Origin: Adiantum capillus-veneris
Lineage: Eukaryota > Streptophyta > Polypodiopsida > Polypodiales > Pteridaceae
Direction of reading: 5' to 3'
DNA length: 64,000 nt
NCBI GenBank assembly: GCA_014529385.2
Contig: CM043959.1
Coordinates: forward strand, 4,029,045 to 4,093,044
Part shown: one piece after another, positions 22,902-35,701 of the stretch
Layout of the letters: the number at the start of each line of letters is the position of its first letter
How positions within the stretch are numbered: the stretch's first letter is position 1
Position numbers and translations under genes: made by a program
The notes under the pieces: generated by a model
Databases searched by the model: none
What the model was told of the DNA's origin: nothing
What the model saw: the letters and a program-made list of their open reading frames with translations, nothing else

Positions 22902-22971
22902 TTGTATTAAAAGTGACGAGTTAGATGCACTTACATCGAGATTCGCATTTCCAATTTGCTATGTACCTTGC

Positions 22972-23232
22972 TTGGCGGTTGTTGTGTCCTTGTTGTCTGG
23001 ATTTCTTGGAAAATCTTCAGAAAAATGCCCACTTTTTCTTCCACAATCTGAGCAATATACCATGACTGATGGTATTTCATTTGTTTATGTCATGTCAATC
23101 TCTTGGCAGTTGCTGTGTCCTTGTTGTCTGGATTTCTTGGACTATCTTCAAAAAAATGTCCACTTTTTCTTCCACAATCTGAGCAATACACCATGACTGA
23201 TGGTATTTCATTTGGTTATGTCATGTCAATCT
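22972..23232 (-). repeat. Tandem duplication of a zinc-knuckle-coding unit in element A
   Basis: Two copies of about 131 bp (22972-23101 and 23103-23232) are about 93% identical by eye. Each minus-strand copy encodes YCSDCGRKSGHF, a C-x2-C-x4-H knuckle core lacking the usual final Cys. Zinc knuckles of this kind are typical of retrotransposon nucleocapsid regions. Confidence 0.75.
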
Positions 23233-23245
23233 CTTGCTGAGGAGC

Positions 23246-23584
23246 TTATGTTTTTGTGCTTGCCAAGTTGTCGACATCTTCTTTCATAACACTAAGCATC
23301 AAGCTGTAGACTGCTCCATCTTGACCTCTGTAACATCTTTGACTCGGTTCTCCAATTAGATTGGCTTCAATTGGCTGATTTGTTGGATCTTCCATTATTG
23401 GCTCTCGACTGTAGATTTGACCAATGTAATCCATGTACAATGATCCCGATTGCGTATGCACTAAATGGATGCTTTGCAGGCTTGTGCAGGTTTCTGGATA
23501 ACCACTTGGATCCATCTTTTGCACTTCTATCTGCAGCTCATGTTTGAGCTTGCAATAACTAGCTCCACTGAAGTCTGTGAACAT
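23246..23584 (-). pseudogene. Element A gag-like region, first copy of a duplicated domain
   Basis: A 112-residue open frame with SLYMDYIGQIYSREP, IEANLIGEP and CYRGQDGAVYSL. It is related to the frame at 22311-22111. It is the most upstream coding-like frame I can find in the element and is followed at once by the duplicated zinc knuckles. No named family recognised. Confidence 0.4.
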
Positions 23585-25255
23585 TTGGTAGTTCTTTTGA
23601 ATCTTGCTTTACTCTGATCAATAGAATCGTGGCTCCTATGCTGCTTTTGCCACTCATAAGATACCTATGGTCTTCCGAATCTGTATACAAAACCTTATCT
23701 CCATTGTAGCCATATAGCTGTAAAATTTTCTTTGTTGCAGTTGTGCATGTGTTCCTACTGCTACTGGTTAGCTTTGGTTCTCATGCATATGAACTCTCGG
23801 CTCCACTTGACTCCATGTTGTCTTGGTCTCTAAGAACTATCTCTTAGCATATCCTGGTATTGATTATCAGAATTACTCATGCTCGAGTTTGATAAGATTG
23901 TTTTTGCCAAAGTAGCTCAAAAGTGTCAAAATTGATTACAGCCTTTGAAATTATAAAAATATATGCTTGTACTAGCCTAATCTGCAATCACATGTGCGTG
24001 GTGTCCCTAGTCATCTGACTGGAAGCTCAATTTACAATGTAACTACTTGCATTTGCCAATTTCTGGTGGCAAGCACGATCAATTCTAACTCCTTGAGTGA
24101 ACCACATCAACTCTTCCAAAAAATGGCTAGAACAATAATACTCTTGGCCAAAATAATTCAATCCCAGTTCCTAAGGATTTTCCCTCATTTTAGGTCAAAT
24201 TTTAGGTTTTCGCGAGACTTATGACTTGAATTTTTCCAGTTTTTTACCAAATTTTGCTAATCTCAACCCCAATTCACAATTTCGACGCGTGAACAATACC
24301 CGAACGGCCAAATTCTACTCAAAAGTCAGTTTCGAATTGAATTTTTATGTGAACATATCCTAGCCGGTCGGCTTTCAATGCAACCTCAATTTCTTAGTTT
24401 TTCGCGATTTTGTTTTCATTCGCTTTTGACAAATTCTAGAGTTTCGCGGCTCACGGCTCGCTTCAGTCTTTTCTTGTTTTTTATGTTTCTTCTGGCTTTT
24501 CTTGTTCGATAGGATTCCTTCGTCTCGTTTTCTTTCGCTTTTTCCACCTCTTCTAGCTTTTCTATTTGTGCGGCTGAGTTTTCTTAAAATTTATATTTCG
24601 ACGACTCCTCTTTTATTTTTTATAAATTTTTTGTGAGATTTTATGAATTTTTTGAATTATCTATGTAATTTTTTATTTTTTAACGAGTTTTCTTTAAGGT
24701 TTTTATTTTTTATAAATTTTTGATGACTTTTTCTTTTTTATATATAAATTTTTGAACGTATTTTTCTTGAACTTTTTAAGGAGTTTTTTGGCTTTTTAAT
24801 AGTTCGCTTTTACTTCTTTTTTTAAAATGGATTTTTAAAGGTATTTTCCTTGAAATTTTTATGGATTTTTATGACTTTTTAATAGTTCGCTTTCCCCTTT
24901 TTTCTTTTTTTGATGAACTTTTTTTCTACTTTTCTGATTTTTTATGGCCTTTGTTATTTTTGGATTTTTAAAGATTTTTGTCACTTTTTTGTGAACTTTC
25001 TTGATTTTAATTTTTAATGTTTTTTTAATTGTTTCCCTTTTTTGTAAATTTTTTATTAAAAATTATTTTGGTTGAATTTTATTAGTTAAAACTAACATTA
25101 AATAAAAAAATAAACTAATACTTCACCTGCTCCACTGTCGGCAGTGATGACGATGATGGCGCGAAGATAGTCCCGCGTTGCTGCTATAGCGACACAGAGG
25201 GAAGGAGGCGGGCGATCCCCTAAGGTGCAGAAGGAGACAAAGAAGGGAGATAGTC

Positions 25256-25415
<160 letters not shown>

Positions 25416-25503
25416 ATGTGTTGCGCAGCAGAGCATAGCGAGGCGACAAAGAAAAAAAAGAATGTGCCTCAAACGGCGCAAATGTGTCCTCTGCAGAGCT
25501 GAG

Positions 25504-25504
<1 letters not shown>

Positions 25505-25572
<68 letters not shown>
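25505..25572. repeat. (GA)n microsatellite, about 68 bp
   Basis: A second pure GA tract, 94 bp after the first, in the same element A leader. Confidence 0.98.
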
Positions 25573-25574
<2 letters not shown>

Positions 25575-26870
25575 TATCGCGTGTGTGTGGATGTTGTGGG
25601 GCCTCTTCTTGCTGGCCAGGAGGAGATAGAGTGGCGTACTCTCGGATGAGACGAGGGAGAGTGGTCAGAGAACTGGTTTTCCCACATGAGCAGTAAAGAG
25701 AGAAGAGTTAGACTTTAATTTTAAAAAAACAAAGCCTTGTTTATTGCGCCTAAAAGGCAGAGAGAAAGAAACAGTAAGAGAGAGAGTGAGGTAGGGATAT
25801 GATTTTTTTTTTGAGTTATTTAACTTTTAATCATCGCAAGGGGCAATTCTCACGCACATGAGCCATCGAAATTCGTTTTTTACAATGCAAAACACGAAAC
25901 TTACCCGTTGAGTCCGCACGAACGTGAAAAACTTGTTGGAGCGTTCGCCCAAGCTGTGATCAACCACAGCGCTCGCGTTGAAGCAAATTTTTCAATTTTT
26001 AATTTTCAAATGCTAAAAAATGCTAAATTTAGCCCAAAAGTTAGCTAAAAACGCTAAAAATCACCCGAAAATCCAAAAAATTGCAAGAAAAATCCATCAT
26101 GACCACAACACAAATCAAACATCACAATTGAAAAATCATTAAGCACGCATTGATTTTTAGGTGCACAAACAAAGACAAAATAGTGCATACACACCTAAAA
26201 CTAGGCATACACACATTCAATTAGAATGCACACACACATACACACTTGATTTTAGTGCACACACACTTGCAATTGGATTAAGCAGGCACAAATAGCAATG
26301 TAAACTCACTAATTAGCAATTGACTTGTCAATTCCATATGCCTCCAAATCTGAAAAATTTCGGCATTATAACAACATGAAAATGAGCATTTCAAAAAAAT
26401 TCAAAGCATAATATAGCATCGACATGGTGTTGTATCATCATCATGGCATCTCTGGTTCTAGGGAGGTTGAGAATACCACTTTGTTTACCTTTCCAATGAA
26501 GATTGGTTGAATGGTTGGAAGCTCCAATCCTTAAACTTGCACTCCAAAATCAAGAAATTGGTAATAGATTCGCACAAAACAACATGATTAGAATGCAATC
26601 CAAGCCTCTAATTAAGCAAATATCATTAGTAGAAAATTAGTGTGTAAATTAGCCAAAATTAGTGAAATTAGCAAAGATTTGGTGTGAAATTAGAGTGTAT
26701 AGACACACAATTAGCAAGATATGGTATCAAATTATGAGAAATTGAATACGTTGCTTCTTGCACACACATCCAAAATCCACAAAACAACAAATACACAAGT
26801 GACATTAGTGAAGAAATTAGTGAGGAAACACATTCGATTATGCTATAATTTGCTAGTGCAGGCCATCGAT

Positions 26871-26887
26871 CCCCGGAAACGGTGCCA
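26871..26887 (-). promoter_or_regulatory. Primer-binding site of element A
   Basis: The minus strand reads TGGCACCGTTTCCGGGG, two bases inside the 5' LTR. It resembles the TGGCGCCGTTGCCGGGG-type sites of plant Athila/Tat-like gypsy elements, and so differs from the initiator-Met sites of every other element in the window. Confidence 0.8.
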
Positions 26888-26889
26888 AA

Positions 26890-27781
26890 TGTTGGGGGTA
26901 CCATCGTAGCATAGCTCCAATGACCAAAAAAATTATGAATCCGGAGAGATGAGCTACACTCACATGATTAGTGAGCTAATCATGGCAACACAAATGGTGA
27001 CTCTATGAGGTGAGCTTCTCGGCCTATGGAGGAGCTAAGCCACAATGATTGGCAATCTCCACATCCACTTCTCTTCACCTCAAATCAATCCAATTACACA
27101 CACTAGCAATTGCATAGACACACACGTCATGCGACACACTAATCACAAGTGCACACATATAGATCTATTGAGCACCACACTCCAATCAAACCTACATACA
27201 CACACAAGAAAAAGAGCGCAATTGCACCAGAATAGAGAGGGATTAACCACTAATTAGTTAAGATCTATCTAATCAAAGCATCATAGGCAAACTTATATAG
27301 TATGAGAGAGGCATAGTGAAAGAGAATTAAGCATTGATTAGTATTAATCAAGTCACATGATCAAGGAGAAGCTCAAGGACTGCATAGGCACACACCTCTT
27401 CAGCTCTCACTGAAGAGTGGTCTCAACAAATGAGGCTGAGAACCCGTAATTTCATTTACACACTGCCTTATATACCTAGGGTAAAAATATGCATTGTCCG
27501 AGCGCCCAAGGCCTTTAGGGCTTCACACTAACTAAATCTGCAATCTAGGCACACTAACTGACCTATTCTTTAGAGGTTGGAACTCTCATTGAGCTCGTAA
27601 CAAATTTAAAATATTACAATGGCTTGAAATAAATCGAGAATTTACAATACATGGCCATTTTGGAAAATGTAAAAAACTTGTAGCTCCAATCTTCACTGCT
27701 TCTTTGTATTCATTCTTGATGTGCATTTGTAAGGCTTGGGCCTTTACCAGCTCTTGTTAACTGATGTCGACCCAGTTAACA
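26890..27781 (-). repeat. 5' LTR of element A
   Basis: 892 bp, TGTTGGG...GTTAACA, homologous to 8398-9319. It is followed by the TAACA duplication at 27782-27786. Confidence 0.92.
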
Positions 27782-27786
27782 TAACA

Positions 27787-28412
27787 GTGTAGTCATTGCT
27801 AGTAATACCAAGGAAATGCTCTTATTCAACACATGCTCAAGTATGAAATTATGTTTATAACTTGTGTATGATTTCATTGTTTTGTAACACTAAGTACTAA
27901 CGCTTGGTTTTTATAAACATAAAAAATGGCCATCTCTACAAAAAGATATAAGAATTTTATGCTTTTTATGGAAAAATAGCTTGAAATTTTACTAAAATTT
28001 ATGACTTAGAGCTTACCATAATTCTCTCCATAGGGATTGTATTTTGACATGTAGAAAATTCCAATGTTTTCTTTCCCTCATAACCAACCAATGGTAGAAG
28101 CAAGGTGTAAAACAATCCTTTCTATCTTGACAAATAAATTGTCAAAACCTGGGAGGAAAACGTGACACTTTAGCATCTTAGGACACTCAAGTGTCCAATT
28201 ACAGGACAAGGATCCTAGGCCATCACAAAATCCTTTTAGTTGTTAAGATAGATCAACCTGTGAACAACAGTTCTACAATTTACACTTAGCCACAAAGATA
28301 GCAACCAAGAAAACGATTAATCCTTTATTTTTTTCAAAATATTGAAAGCAAGATTTGATCATGAGAATTTGATGACTACAAGGGTAGACATCTTTTCTAT
28401 GGCATTTTTTAT
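27787..28412. repeat. Non-coding DNA; right part is a low-copy repeat (left half, copy 1)
   Basis: No gene seen. From about 28280 to 28412 the sequence matches 37620-37750 (for example GGTAGACATCTTTTCTATGG). The match resumes at 33248 beyond the copia element. Confidence 0.75.
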
Positions 28413-28640
28413 TGTTGGAATTAGGGTTGCAGAAAAACACACACAGCTTGGAGAAGATGAAGGAAGCTCAAGGCACACAACCGAGAGTGTTTTACTTACT
28501 CCGCAATGGAAAGAGAGATAGCCCTAGAACGATGGGCGTATATACAATGCATGGGAGAAAAAACCTCCTAAAGAGGAAAAAAAATGCACCGACGATCCTA
28601 AGCGTGTTCACACACATCACTACCACATTATATGGTAACA
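28413..28640 (-). repeat. 3' LTR of copia element
   Basis: 228 bp, TGTTGGAATTAGGG...TATGGTAACA. On the minus strand it is preceded by the purine tract CTAGGGGGGATT (28641-28652). Confidence 0.93.
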
Positions 28641-28794
28641 AATCCCCCCTAGAGTGATGCGATGAACGAGAGATGGAACATAGAGTAAAGGGCAAACATG
28701 ATCATTCCACAAAGAGAAATAAGCCCAAAGATTTGTTGAAAGCTTCGAACTTCTCATGAGAAAATGCCTTTGTGAAAAGATCTGCAAGGTTTTC

Positions 28795-30199
28795 CTATGT
28801 TGGCACATAAGCCAAGCTGATCTCTCCTGCTGAGAGCCTCTCCTTGACATATTGGTAATGCACCTCAATGTGCTTTGTGGGAGCATGAAAAATTGGGTTC
28901 CTCGTAATTGCCAATGCGCTCTGGCTGTGAGTGTAGATAGTGTTGGCAGTGTCTTGTCCAACACCCAAATCAACCATAAGGCTTTTGAGCCATACACACT
29001 CAACCGTAGCTGTGAAGACTGACTTGTACTCAACCTCACAACAGGAAGTGGCCACAATAGGTTGCTTCTTTCTCAACCATGTTATGCTTGAGCTGCCAAT
29101 CATGAAACAGTAACCGCTTGTGGACACTCGTGTGTCAAAACAACCAGCCCAATCTCAGTCCAAAAAAGCATGTAAGTCTAGCGAAAATGATCCCCTCTGT
29201 GGGATAAAACAAGCCAAGATATAAAGCTCCATTCAAGTAGGGAAAAATCCTCTCGACAACCTGCTAATGCTTAGACCCTTGGCTATGCATAAATCTGTTG
29301 ACTTGTGAGACTGCAAACTGGATATCCAGCCTCGTATTGCATACATATATGAGGCATCCAACAACAGTTTGAAAAAGAGTGACATCTGCAGGATCACCAG
29401 CATCATGAAGACTCAATTTCAAACCTGTTTCCATGGGAGTGGCAATAGGTTTGCAATCCCTAAGTCCAAACTTACATAGCAATGTCTCTATGTAACTTTT
29501 CTAACACAAGGCAATACCACCTTCACACTGCTTAAACTCTATACCCAAGTAATGATGCAACCGTCCCAAATCTTTCATCTTGAAAGTAGCATTCAAATCA
29601 ACCTTAAATTCAGCAATATGTCTCTCATTTGTTCTAGTGATCAGCAAATCATCCACATAAAGAACCACAATGAGAAGTACATCACCCTCACGCTTTGCAT
29701 ACAATGTACTTTCTGTTGGACTGTTACAAAAGCCTCGTCTGACTAAATGAGTGTCATCCTTCTCATACCAAGCACGAGGAGATTGCTTTAACCCATACAA
29801 AGCTTTGTTACATTTGCACACCTTATCCTCTTGTCCTTTCTTGACAAAACCACAAGGCTGTGTTACATAAACTTCCTCAAATATGACACCATTTAAGAAA
29901 GCAGTAGCAATGTCTGATTGATATACATCCCAACCAAAATGAGCTGGCAATGCACATAGAAAATGCACAGTAGTCATACAACAAGTGGGAACAAAAGTCT
30001 CTTCATAATCTATGCCTTTTTGCTGTGAATAACCCTTTGCAACAAGTCGAGCCTTATAGAGATCAATCTCACCATCCATCTTGCATTTCAACTTGTAAAC
30101 CCACTTCATATCAATGCCCTTTTTGCCAAGAGGCAAATCACATAAACTCCATATCTCATTTTCTTTAAGTGCATCATATTCTGATTGCATGGCAGTCAT
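28795..30199 (-). pseudogene. Copia reverse transcriptase and RNase H
   Basis: The frame 30199-29501 carries WVYKLKCKMDGEIDLYKARL, DIATAFLNG, KALYGLKQSPRAWY and YVDDLLI (both polymerase Asp residues) and runs 232 residues without a stop. RNase H follows in broken pieces. 29482-29264 carries the connection. 29127-28795 carries STSGYCFMIGSSSITW, then SCCEVEYKS with the conserved Glu, and the end of the domain with THSQSAL. A stop or frameshift separates the RT frame from the connection at about 29490, and a shift precedes 29127. Confidence 0.92.
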
Positions 30200-31373
30200 C
30201 CAATTTTTTGAATTTGAGCTTCATCAAAAGACAGAGGCAACAAAGTGTCATAAATGTCATGGAGTTGACATTACTATCTCTAGTGCATGACAGCAAGGGC
30301 TGAACAGAATCTTCCACAAATACAACATCCCATGAGACCAAGATACATTTTGTTTGCGGATGATACAACTTGTAACCTTTTCTTTCATCACTATAACCAA
30401 CAAAAATACATTTGACAGCCTTATCATCTAATTTTTTGCAATGTGTTTGTGGCACCAAAGCATATGTCAAACATCCAAAAACACGCATGTGCTCAATAGA
30501 AGGCTTTCTATCATGCCATGCTTCATATGGAGTAACAGACTGCAACTTTTGTAGGACACCTGTTAAGTACATAAGTGACACACATGATGGCCTCAAGCCA
30601 AAATGAAGACGAAAAAGCTTGACTTTTGACCATACATCGTGCCATTTTCGTAAGTGACTTGTTTTTCCTCTCATCAATACCATTTTGTTGAGACGTATAA
30701 GGCACTGTACATTGGTTTTTTATCCCACAACTAGCCAAAAATGCATTAAATTCATGAGACAGATACTCCCCCCCTCAATCGGAACAGACGGTGTCCTTAG
30801 TACATTTCGAGACATTTTCAACCATAGCCAAAAATTGTTTGAAGCACATAAAAACTTTGGACTTCGCTTTAAGCGGATACACCCATGCATGCCTGGAGTA
30901 ATCATCAACGAAAGTCACCAAGTAAAGGTAATTACCCGAGGACAGAGTTTTCATGGACCCACAAACATCACTATGCACAAGTTTCTACCTGCATGTCGCC
31001 CTAAATGAACCATCCTTTGCAAACTTCGAATGCTGCATCTTACCCAAAATACAACCTTCACAAACATGTTTGATAGGTGCTTCAAGAGGCGGCAAAGAAG
31101 CAACCATATCAGATTTCAACAAATACAACCAACTGGCAAAATTCAGATGACCAAAACATGCATGCCAAAGTTTTGCATCTGAAATAGCCGTTGAATCCAC
31201 AACTGCATTTGCAAAATTCTGCCCACACTAGTCATACAAAGTGAGCTTATACAGCCTACGGCATAAAATGCCACATGCAACAATTTCATCATCGAAACTG
31301 AGATCGTGTATAGTACATCTGTCATCCAAAATTTGACTACAAGACCAAGTCTAGCAAGTGCAGATACAGACAA
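30174..31373 (-). pseudogene. Copia integrase, broken
   Basis: 31200-30985 carries the GAG-pre/zinc-finger stretch LWHACFGHLNFASWL and CEGCILGKMQHSKF. 30978-30775 carries HSDVCGSMKT, with the first catalytic Asp, and TFVDDYSRHAWVYPLKAKS. 30738-30523 carries QNGIDERKN, containing the catalytic Glu. 30683-30174 carries the C-terminal GKKRR-type region with HMRVFGCLTYA and FVGYSDERKGYKLY. Frame changes between these pieces inactivate it. Confidence 0.9.
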
Positions 31374-31583
31374 AAGATTCTTCTTGATCCTAGGTACATA
31401 AAGTGCATCAACAAGTGTAAAAGAACTGCCATTTGCAGCAGTAAAAGCACAATCTTTCCAACTCTCTGAACTGTATAAGAAGCATTGCTGGCACGAGTAA
31501 CTAAATTCCCATAAGGGACAGACTCAAGAGAGGTGAACCTCACGATGTGAGATAATGTGCTTTGTAGCACCACTATCAAAATA

Positions 31584-32750
31584 CTATACATGTAAATCTG
31601 CACCAACTGAGATGCATGCATCATGGACAACAAGATTATAGGCACACTCTGCACTAAAACCCCATTCTGCATCAACATCAACATCAACATCACTGTCTCC
31701 TTTCACAGAAGACTCAACAATAGCTTCATTTGTAGTGGAACCAGCATATGCAGTGGAACCACCCTCTTTCTTCTTAGCCTCTTTGACCTTCAACTGAGGA
31801 CACTGCTTGATCAAGTGATCATTAGCTTTATAATAATGACAACGTATCTTCTTTTTGCCCTCATCACCAGAGTTTCCAGACGAATTGTTTCCAACAGAAG
31901 CATTAGGATTAGGTGATTTTCCACTCACAGAAGAACCATGAGAAGTGGCTTCATTACTGTTACCGCCTTTTCTTTGAGCAGCAATAAAAGCCTCTTCAAC
32001 TGCACGCTGTCTTGTCCTGTTTTTTGTGGAAAGACACTCTTGCAACAACAATGTGCATAATGCATCAAACTTGACAACTTCGGGATTTCCTTGGGTCATA
32101 AGTCTCCAAGTACTAGCAAAAATCTGGTAAGAATCTGGCAAGGCATCAAGAACAGTCTGCACAAGGGAACTGTCTGAAATGACCTCACCTGCAGAAATAA
32201 TTTGCTTATAGATATCCTTGACACCATCAAGGAAAGTGTCCATATCATCTTCCTCATGCATAGTCTTCGATTCCATCTCTTTACGTAGCAATGCAATTTT
32301 AGCTTCATTGCGACTTGCATAAAGACCAGCCAAAATATCCCAAGCCTATTTTGTAGATTTTGTTGAACGAATGTGAAGGATAATAGTGCGCTTCATAGAC
32401 AACGCAATCAATGTATGAGCTTGCGCATCTTTTACATCCCAACAAGATTGTTCTATCGTAGGCAAAACAACTCTAGTAGCAGCAATCCTTGCAGCAAGAC
32501 TTGCAACATCCTCAACATCGCCTACATCCTCAGAACCAGGACGCACATAATGCCGTGTACAATATTCTAGACGCCCTTCGACACAAGAACATGTTACATC
32601 ATATAAGCCCACATAGGGTAATTGTCCCCATCCAAATCTGTCCTCAACAGCAAACATCTTGAACACATCTGTGTTGTTGTCAGCCAAAGTAAATGTTGCG
32701 CCTAATGTGAAAACTTTCCAAAAAGAGGAGAAACAAAGCGGGAAAAACAC
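31584..32750 (-). pseudogene. Copia gag with one premature stop
   Basis: The frames 32750-32346 and 32333-31584 are in phase and are separated by a single TAG at 32348-32346, just before AWDILAGLYASRNEAKI, the core of the copia gag domain. The second part ends with CHYYKANDHLIKQC, a zinc knuckle whose second Cys has become Tyr. A continuation in another frame (31693-31337) covers the protease region. Confidence 0.88.
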
Positions 32751-33004
32751 GTGCTATATAGCAAAAACCGTAGAAGACTATAAGGGACCTGTTATGCAAA
32801 AAACGGCACTGACAAAAAAAAATCACAAAATGATGAAATAGTCTGCGCAGTACTGCCTGTAGTGGAAATGGAGACCGAAATGAGCCCGAGTCAAAAATTT
32901 GAGCAGACTAAGCTCTTTGAACTTTTCCAAAAATTTTGTCTACCTGCGAACGCTCGCCAAAGCTCACAAAAATTGGAGAAAGTGAGCCCGAGAGGACACG
33001 GCCT

Positions 33005-33016
33005 GCTCTGATACCA
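33005..33016 (-). promoter_or_regulatory. Primer-binding site of copia element
   Basis: The minus strand reads TGGTATCAGAGC, the initiator tRNA-Met site, two bases inside the 5' LTR. Confidence 0.93.
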
Positions 33017-33018
33017 AT

Positions 33019-33247
33019 TGTTGAAATTAGGGTTGCAGGAAAACACACACAGCTTGGAGAAAGACAAAGGAAGCTCAAGGCACACAACTAAGAGTGTTTT
33101 ACTTAGTGTGCAATGGAAAAATAGATAGCCCTAGAACGATGGGCGTATATACAATGCTTGGGGGAAAACACCTTCTAAAGAGGAAAAAAATGTCCTGGCA
33201 CTCCTAAGTGTGTCCACACACATCACTACCACATGTATATGGTAACA
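33019..33247 (-). repeat. 5' LTR of copia element
   Basis: 229 bp, TGTTGAAATTAGGG...TATGGTAACA, aligned end to end with the left copy. The second TTTAT duplication follows. Confidence 0.93.
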
Positions 33248-33560
33248 TTTATCAACCATACGGATGACCATAGATCTCTTTTCCTTCGAAAGGAGACTCA
33301 CATGGATCGTCGAGGTATCAACATCAATATGAGACATTCCACAAGTGGAGAATATGAATTCTCATGACCTATCACACTACAATCATATTTTTTTATGTGT
33401 CACGATGGGTCTTTGGTGTTGATGACTCTCATTCTATGAGGATTATTACGGCACTCTCCTTTTAGATGATTATGTGGCCAAGGTTGTATATTTGGAGCAT
33501 AATGCTTGTAGAAGTGACTAGATAAGGAGTATGACAGCCTTATGATGGATTATATGGTGG
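33248..33560. repeat. Low-copy repeat, copy 1 (right half, split by copia)
   Basis: Matches 37750-38040 throughout, sharing ATCAACCATA, GGAGACTCRCATGGATCGTC and CTCTCATTCTATGAGGATYA. Together with 28280-28412 it forms one repeat interrupted by the copia element. Confidence 0.85.
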
Positions 33561-35537
33561 AACCTGGGGATGACATGTTGTCTTACCTTATTATGGTTAT
33601 AAATAGTGTACATTTTGGTAATGTTTACCTATTGTTCTTGTTAAGAGGTACATCGAGATACTCCATTCATGCTGGCCTCCTTAACTCCCGTTGGGCCATC
33701 TAGTCCCTGGACTCCACCTTCTCTGTCTATGCGAGTAGTGTGCATTAAGCACCCTCCTTGTGCATGCCACATGTGCTCCATGGCCCTAATGTTATAGATG
33801 ACATGACATTGCCTCCCTCTAAAACAAAGGTTACATCCTTGAAAACATGCTTGAACCCCTAAGCAGAGAGAACCGTACATGAAAAACACTCTCCTTGAGT
33901 GAACTCAACTTAGAACTAGTTTTCTTCTTTTCTTTGAGAGTTCTCTTTAAGGATTGCTTATTATTTATGAGTTTATCATAAACTCATTATTCCATTATTG
34001 AGTTCACTATTGTAAAATCTACTTGTGGTATGAATGGCAACCTTTAACCTTTTAGGTTCCTTCATGTGAGTGACTACAATTACCTATGGCACCTTGGTGC
34101 ATGAAATGCATAAATTAATCATCACATACTACTTGGCTGGAGACAATAGGATGTCCCCTCTTTTAAGTAATTTTCTTCTACCTATCTCTAGAGATCTTTA
34201 AGTAAGTGGCAAAGTAAGACCTCCAAATATTTTAGAACGCTTGCTCAAGCCGTTCACTACTATTGACTTGGCATCTTTGGCCATCTACCCATGGACTTGT
34301 TCCCAAGCCAATAATCTTCCTTTTCCCACACGTGTGTACACAATTCCTAGTTGGGAATTGACAATTCACAAATAGGTGGAAAAGGTATTGTAAGTCGCTC
34401 ATCTCATAGTATGTCATTGGGTAGAGTGACATCTTTTCCTAGAGACTTACAAGGCTACTTAATTGGCTGCAAATTTTAAAGTATGAGTTTTTGCACTCAT
34501 GATTTTCTAAAGGTAACTTATCGTTCTCTTTACTTTCTTCCTCCCTTCAGGAATATATATGTCCTCGTAGAAAACTTCTATGCCAGGTGTAACCACCTCT
34601 TGTACTTCACTTTCTACCTTTGTGTCCGAAGATGAGCACAAAAATGTATACAAAGTGCTCTTAGATGAACCCATGCGTCCCATACCATACATCTTCATTC
34701 AAAGTCACTTTGTTGAGAAAGTCTTTTAAGGATCCTAGATCCTAATTATTGAGAGTAGTTTGCGGCTCGTCCATGGGTAACAACTAGGATGTCTCTGTAA
34801 TCTGAGTGTGTAAAAACGAAGGATTGACTAGAGATTAACTCAAATGGTTGACTATCTAGTTTGTCTCCTGCATGTACAAACCAATTTTTGACCCAAAAAT
34901 ACCTTCGATAACAATTACCAATTCACCTCCTGTTGTCTCAATGGGGTATTCCAACTTTAACGCCTTTATGGAGGGTCACTTTATAGACCTTGTCTTGCTT
35001 CCCATTAGTCCAGATAGTCATTACAACTAACTTGATTTATTTGTAAGGTAACGAACATATATTACTAGTGTACTCCTCACTATGCATTTCAAATGCCTAC
35101 TTCATTGGTAGTGGAGGATAAGAGTAAGGAAATCCTTCCCCACCCTTAAACGTTGTGTTCAGTCCTCTCGACCATAATCATTGCCAATTTTGAAAAATTT
35201 GGCCTTCACTTTTAAAGCACCGCCTTTATAATACTCAATTACGTGCGCAGATGCTCCCAACATCCTAACCCATGCACATCTTTTTGAGGGGGTTCATAAT
35301 CCTCCTTGGTCATACCTGCACAATTCAAGAGAGTTGTGCCTTACTAACTCTCTTCATATTTTATTGGTCAAGAAAAGTAGTGTTGCTTATCATGACCCAT
35401 TTTCCAGGGCCTAGTACTTCCCCTTCCTTCAAAAATTTGGACGCCAAAACTAAGTGTGGGAGAGAATAACTCTTTTCCTCTCTAATCTAAGAGCTCAACT
35501 CTCTATACAAACTTAAATGCAAGAGGATAGTATCTTT

Positions 35538-35539
<2 letters not shown>
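33561..35539. other. Non-coding, no gene seen
   Basis: Only short open frames without recognisable domains. A segment at about 33690-33810 is similar to 36310-36425 (shared GAGTAGTGTGCAYWAAGCACC and TATAGATGAC). Confidence 0.5.
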
Positions 35540-35585
<46 letters not shown>

Positions 35586-35646
35586 AGCATTTTAAAATTA
35601 AAATATAGAGTTAATCTATCTTTCTATCTCGTCGATGAGGAAAGAA

Positions 35647-35700
<54 letters not shown>
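35540..35700. repeat. Two (CT)n microsatellites
   Basis: Pure CT tracts at 35540-35581 and 35650-35700 are separated by 68 bp of ordinary sequence. Further CT-rich DNA follows to about 35890. Confidence 0.97.

Positions 35701-35701
<1 letters not shown>

Larger units (their letters stand above)
28413..33247 (-). mobile_element. Degenerate Ty1/copia retrotransposon
   Basis: 4835 bp with short LTRs (28413-28640 and 33019-33247), TTTAT target duplications (28408-28412 and 33248-33252), a primer site at 33005-33016 and a purine tract next to the left LTR. The minus-strand order is gag, integrase, RT, RNase H, which defines copia. The LTRs differ at roughly a tenth of positions, and the coding region has several frameshifts and stops, so the insertion is old. 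Confidence 0.95.

Noticed and set aside
20894-23584. Element A coding remnants as an integrated pararetrovirus (caulimovirid)
   Set aside because: The element has true LTRs, a target duplication, a primer site and a purine tract, and no movement protein or RT motif was seen.
33641-33889. 82-residue minus-strand frame
   Set aside because: It overlaps a dispersed non-coding repeat also found near 36.3 kb, where the frame is not kept.
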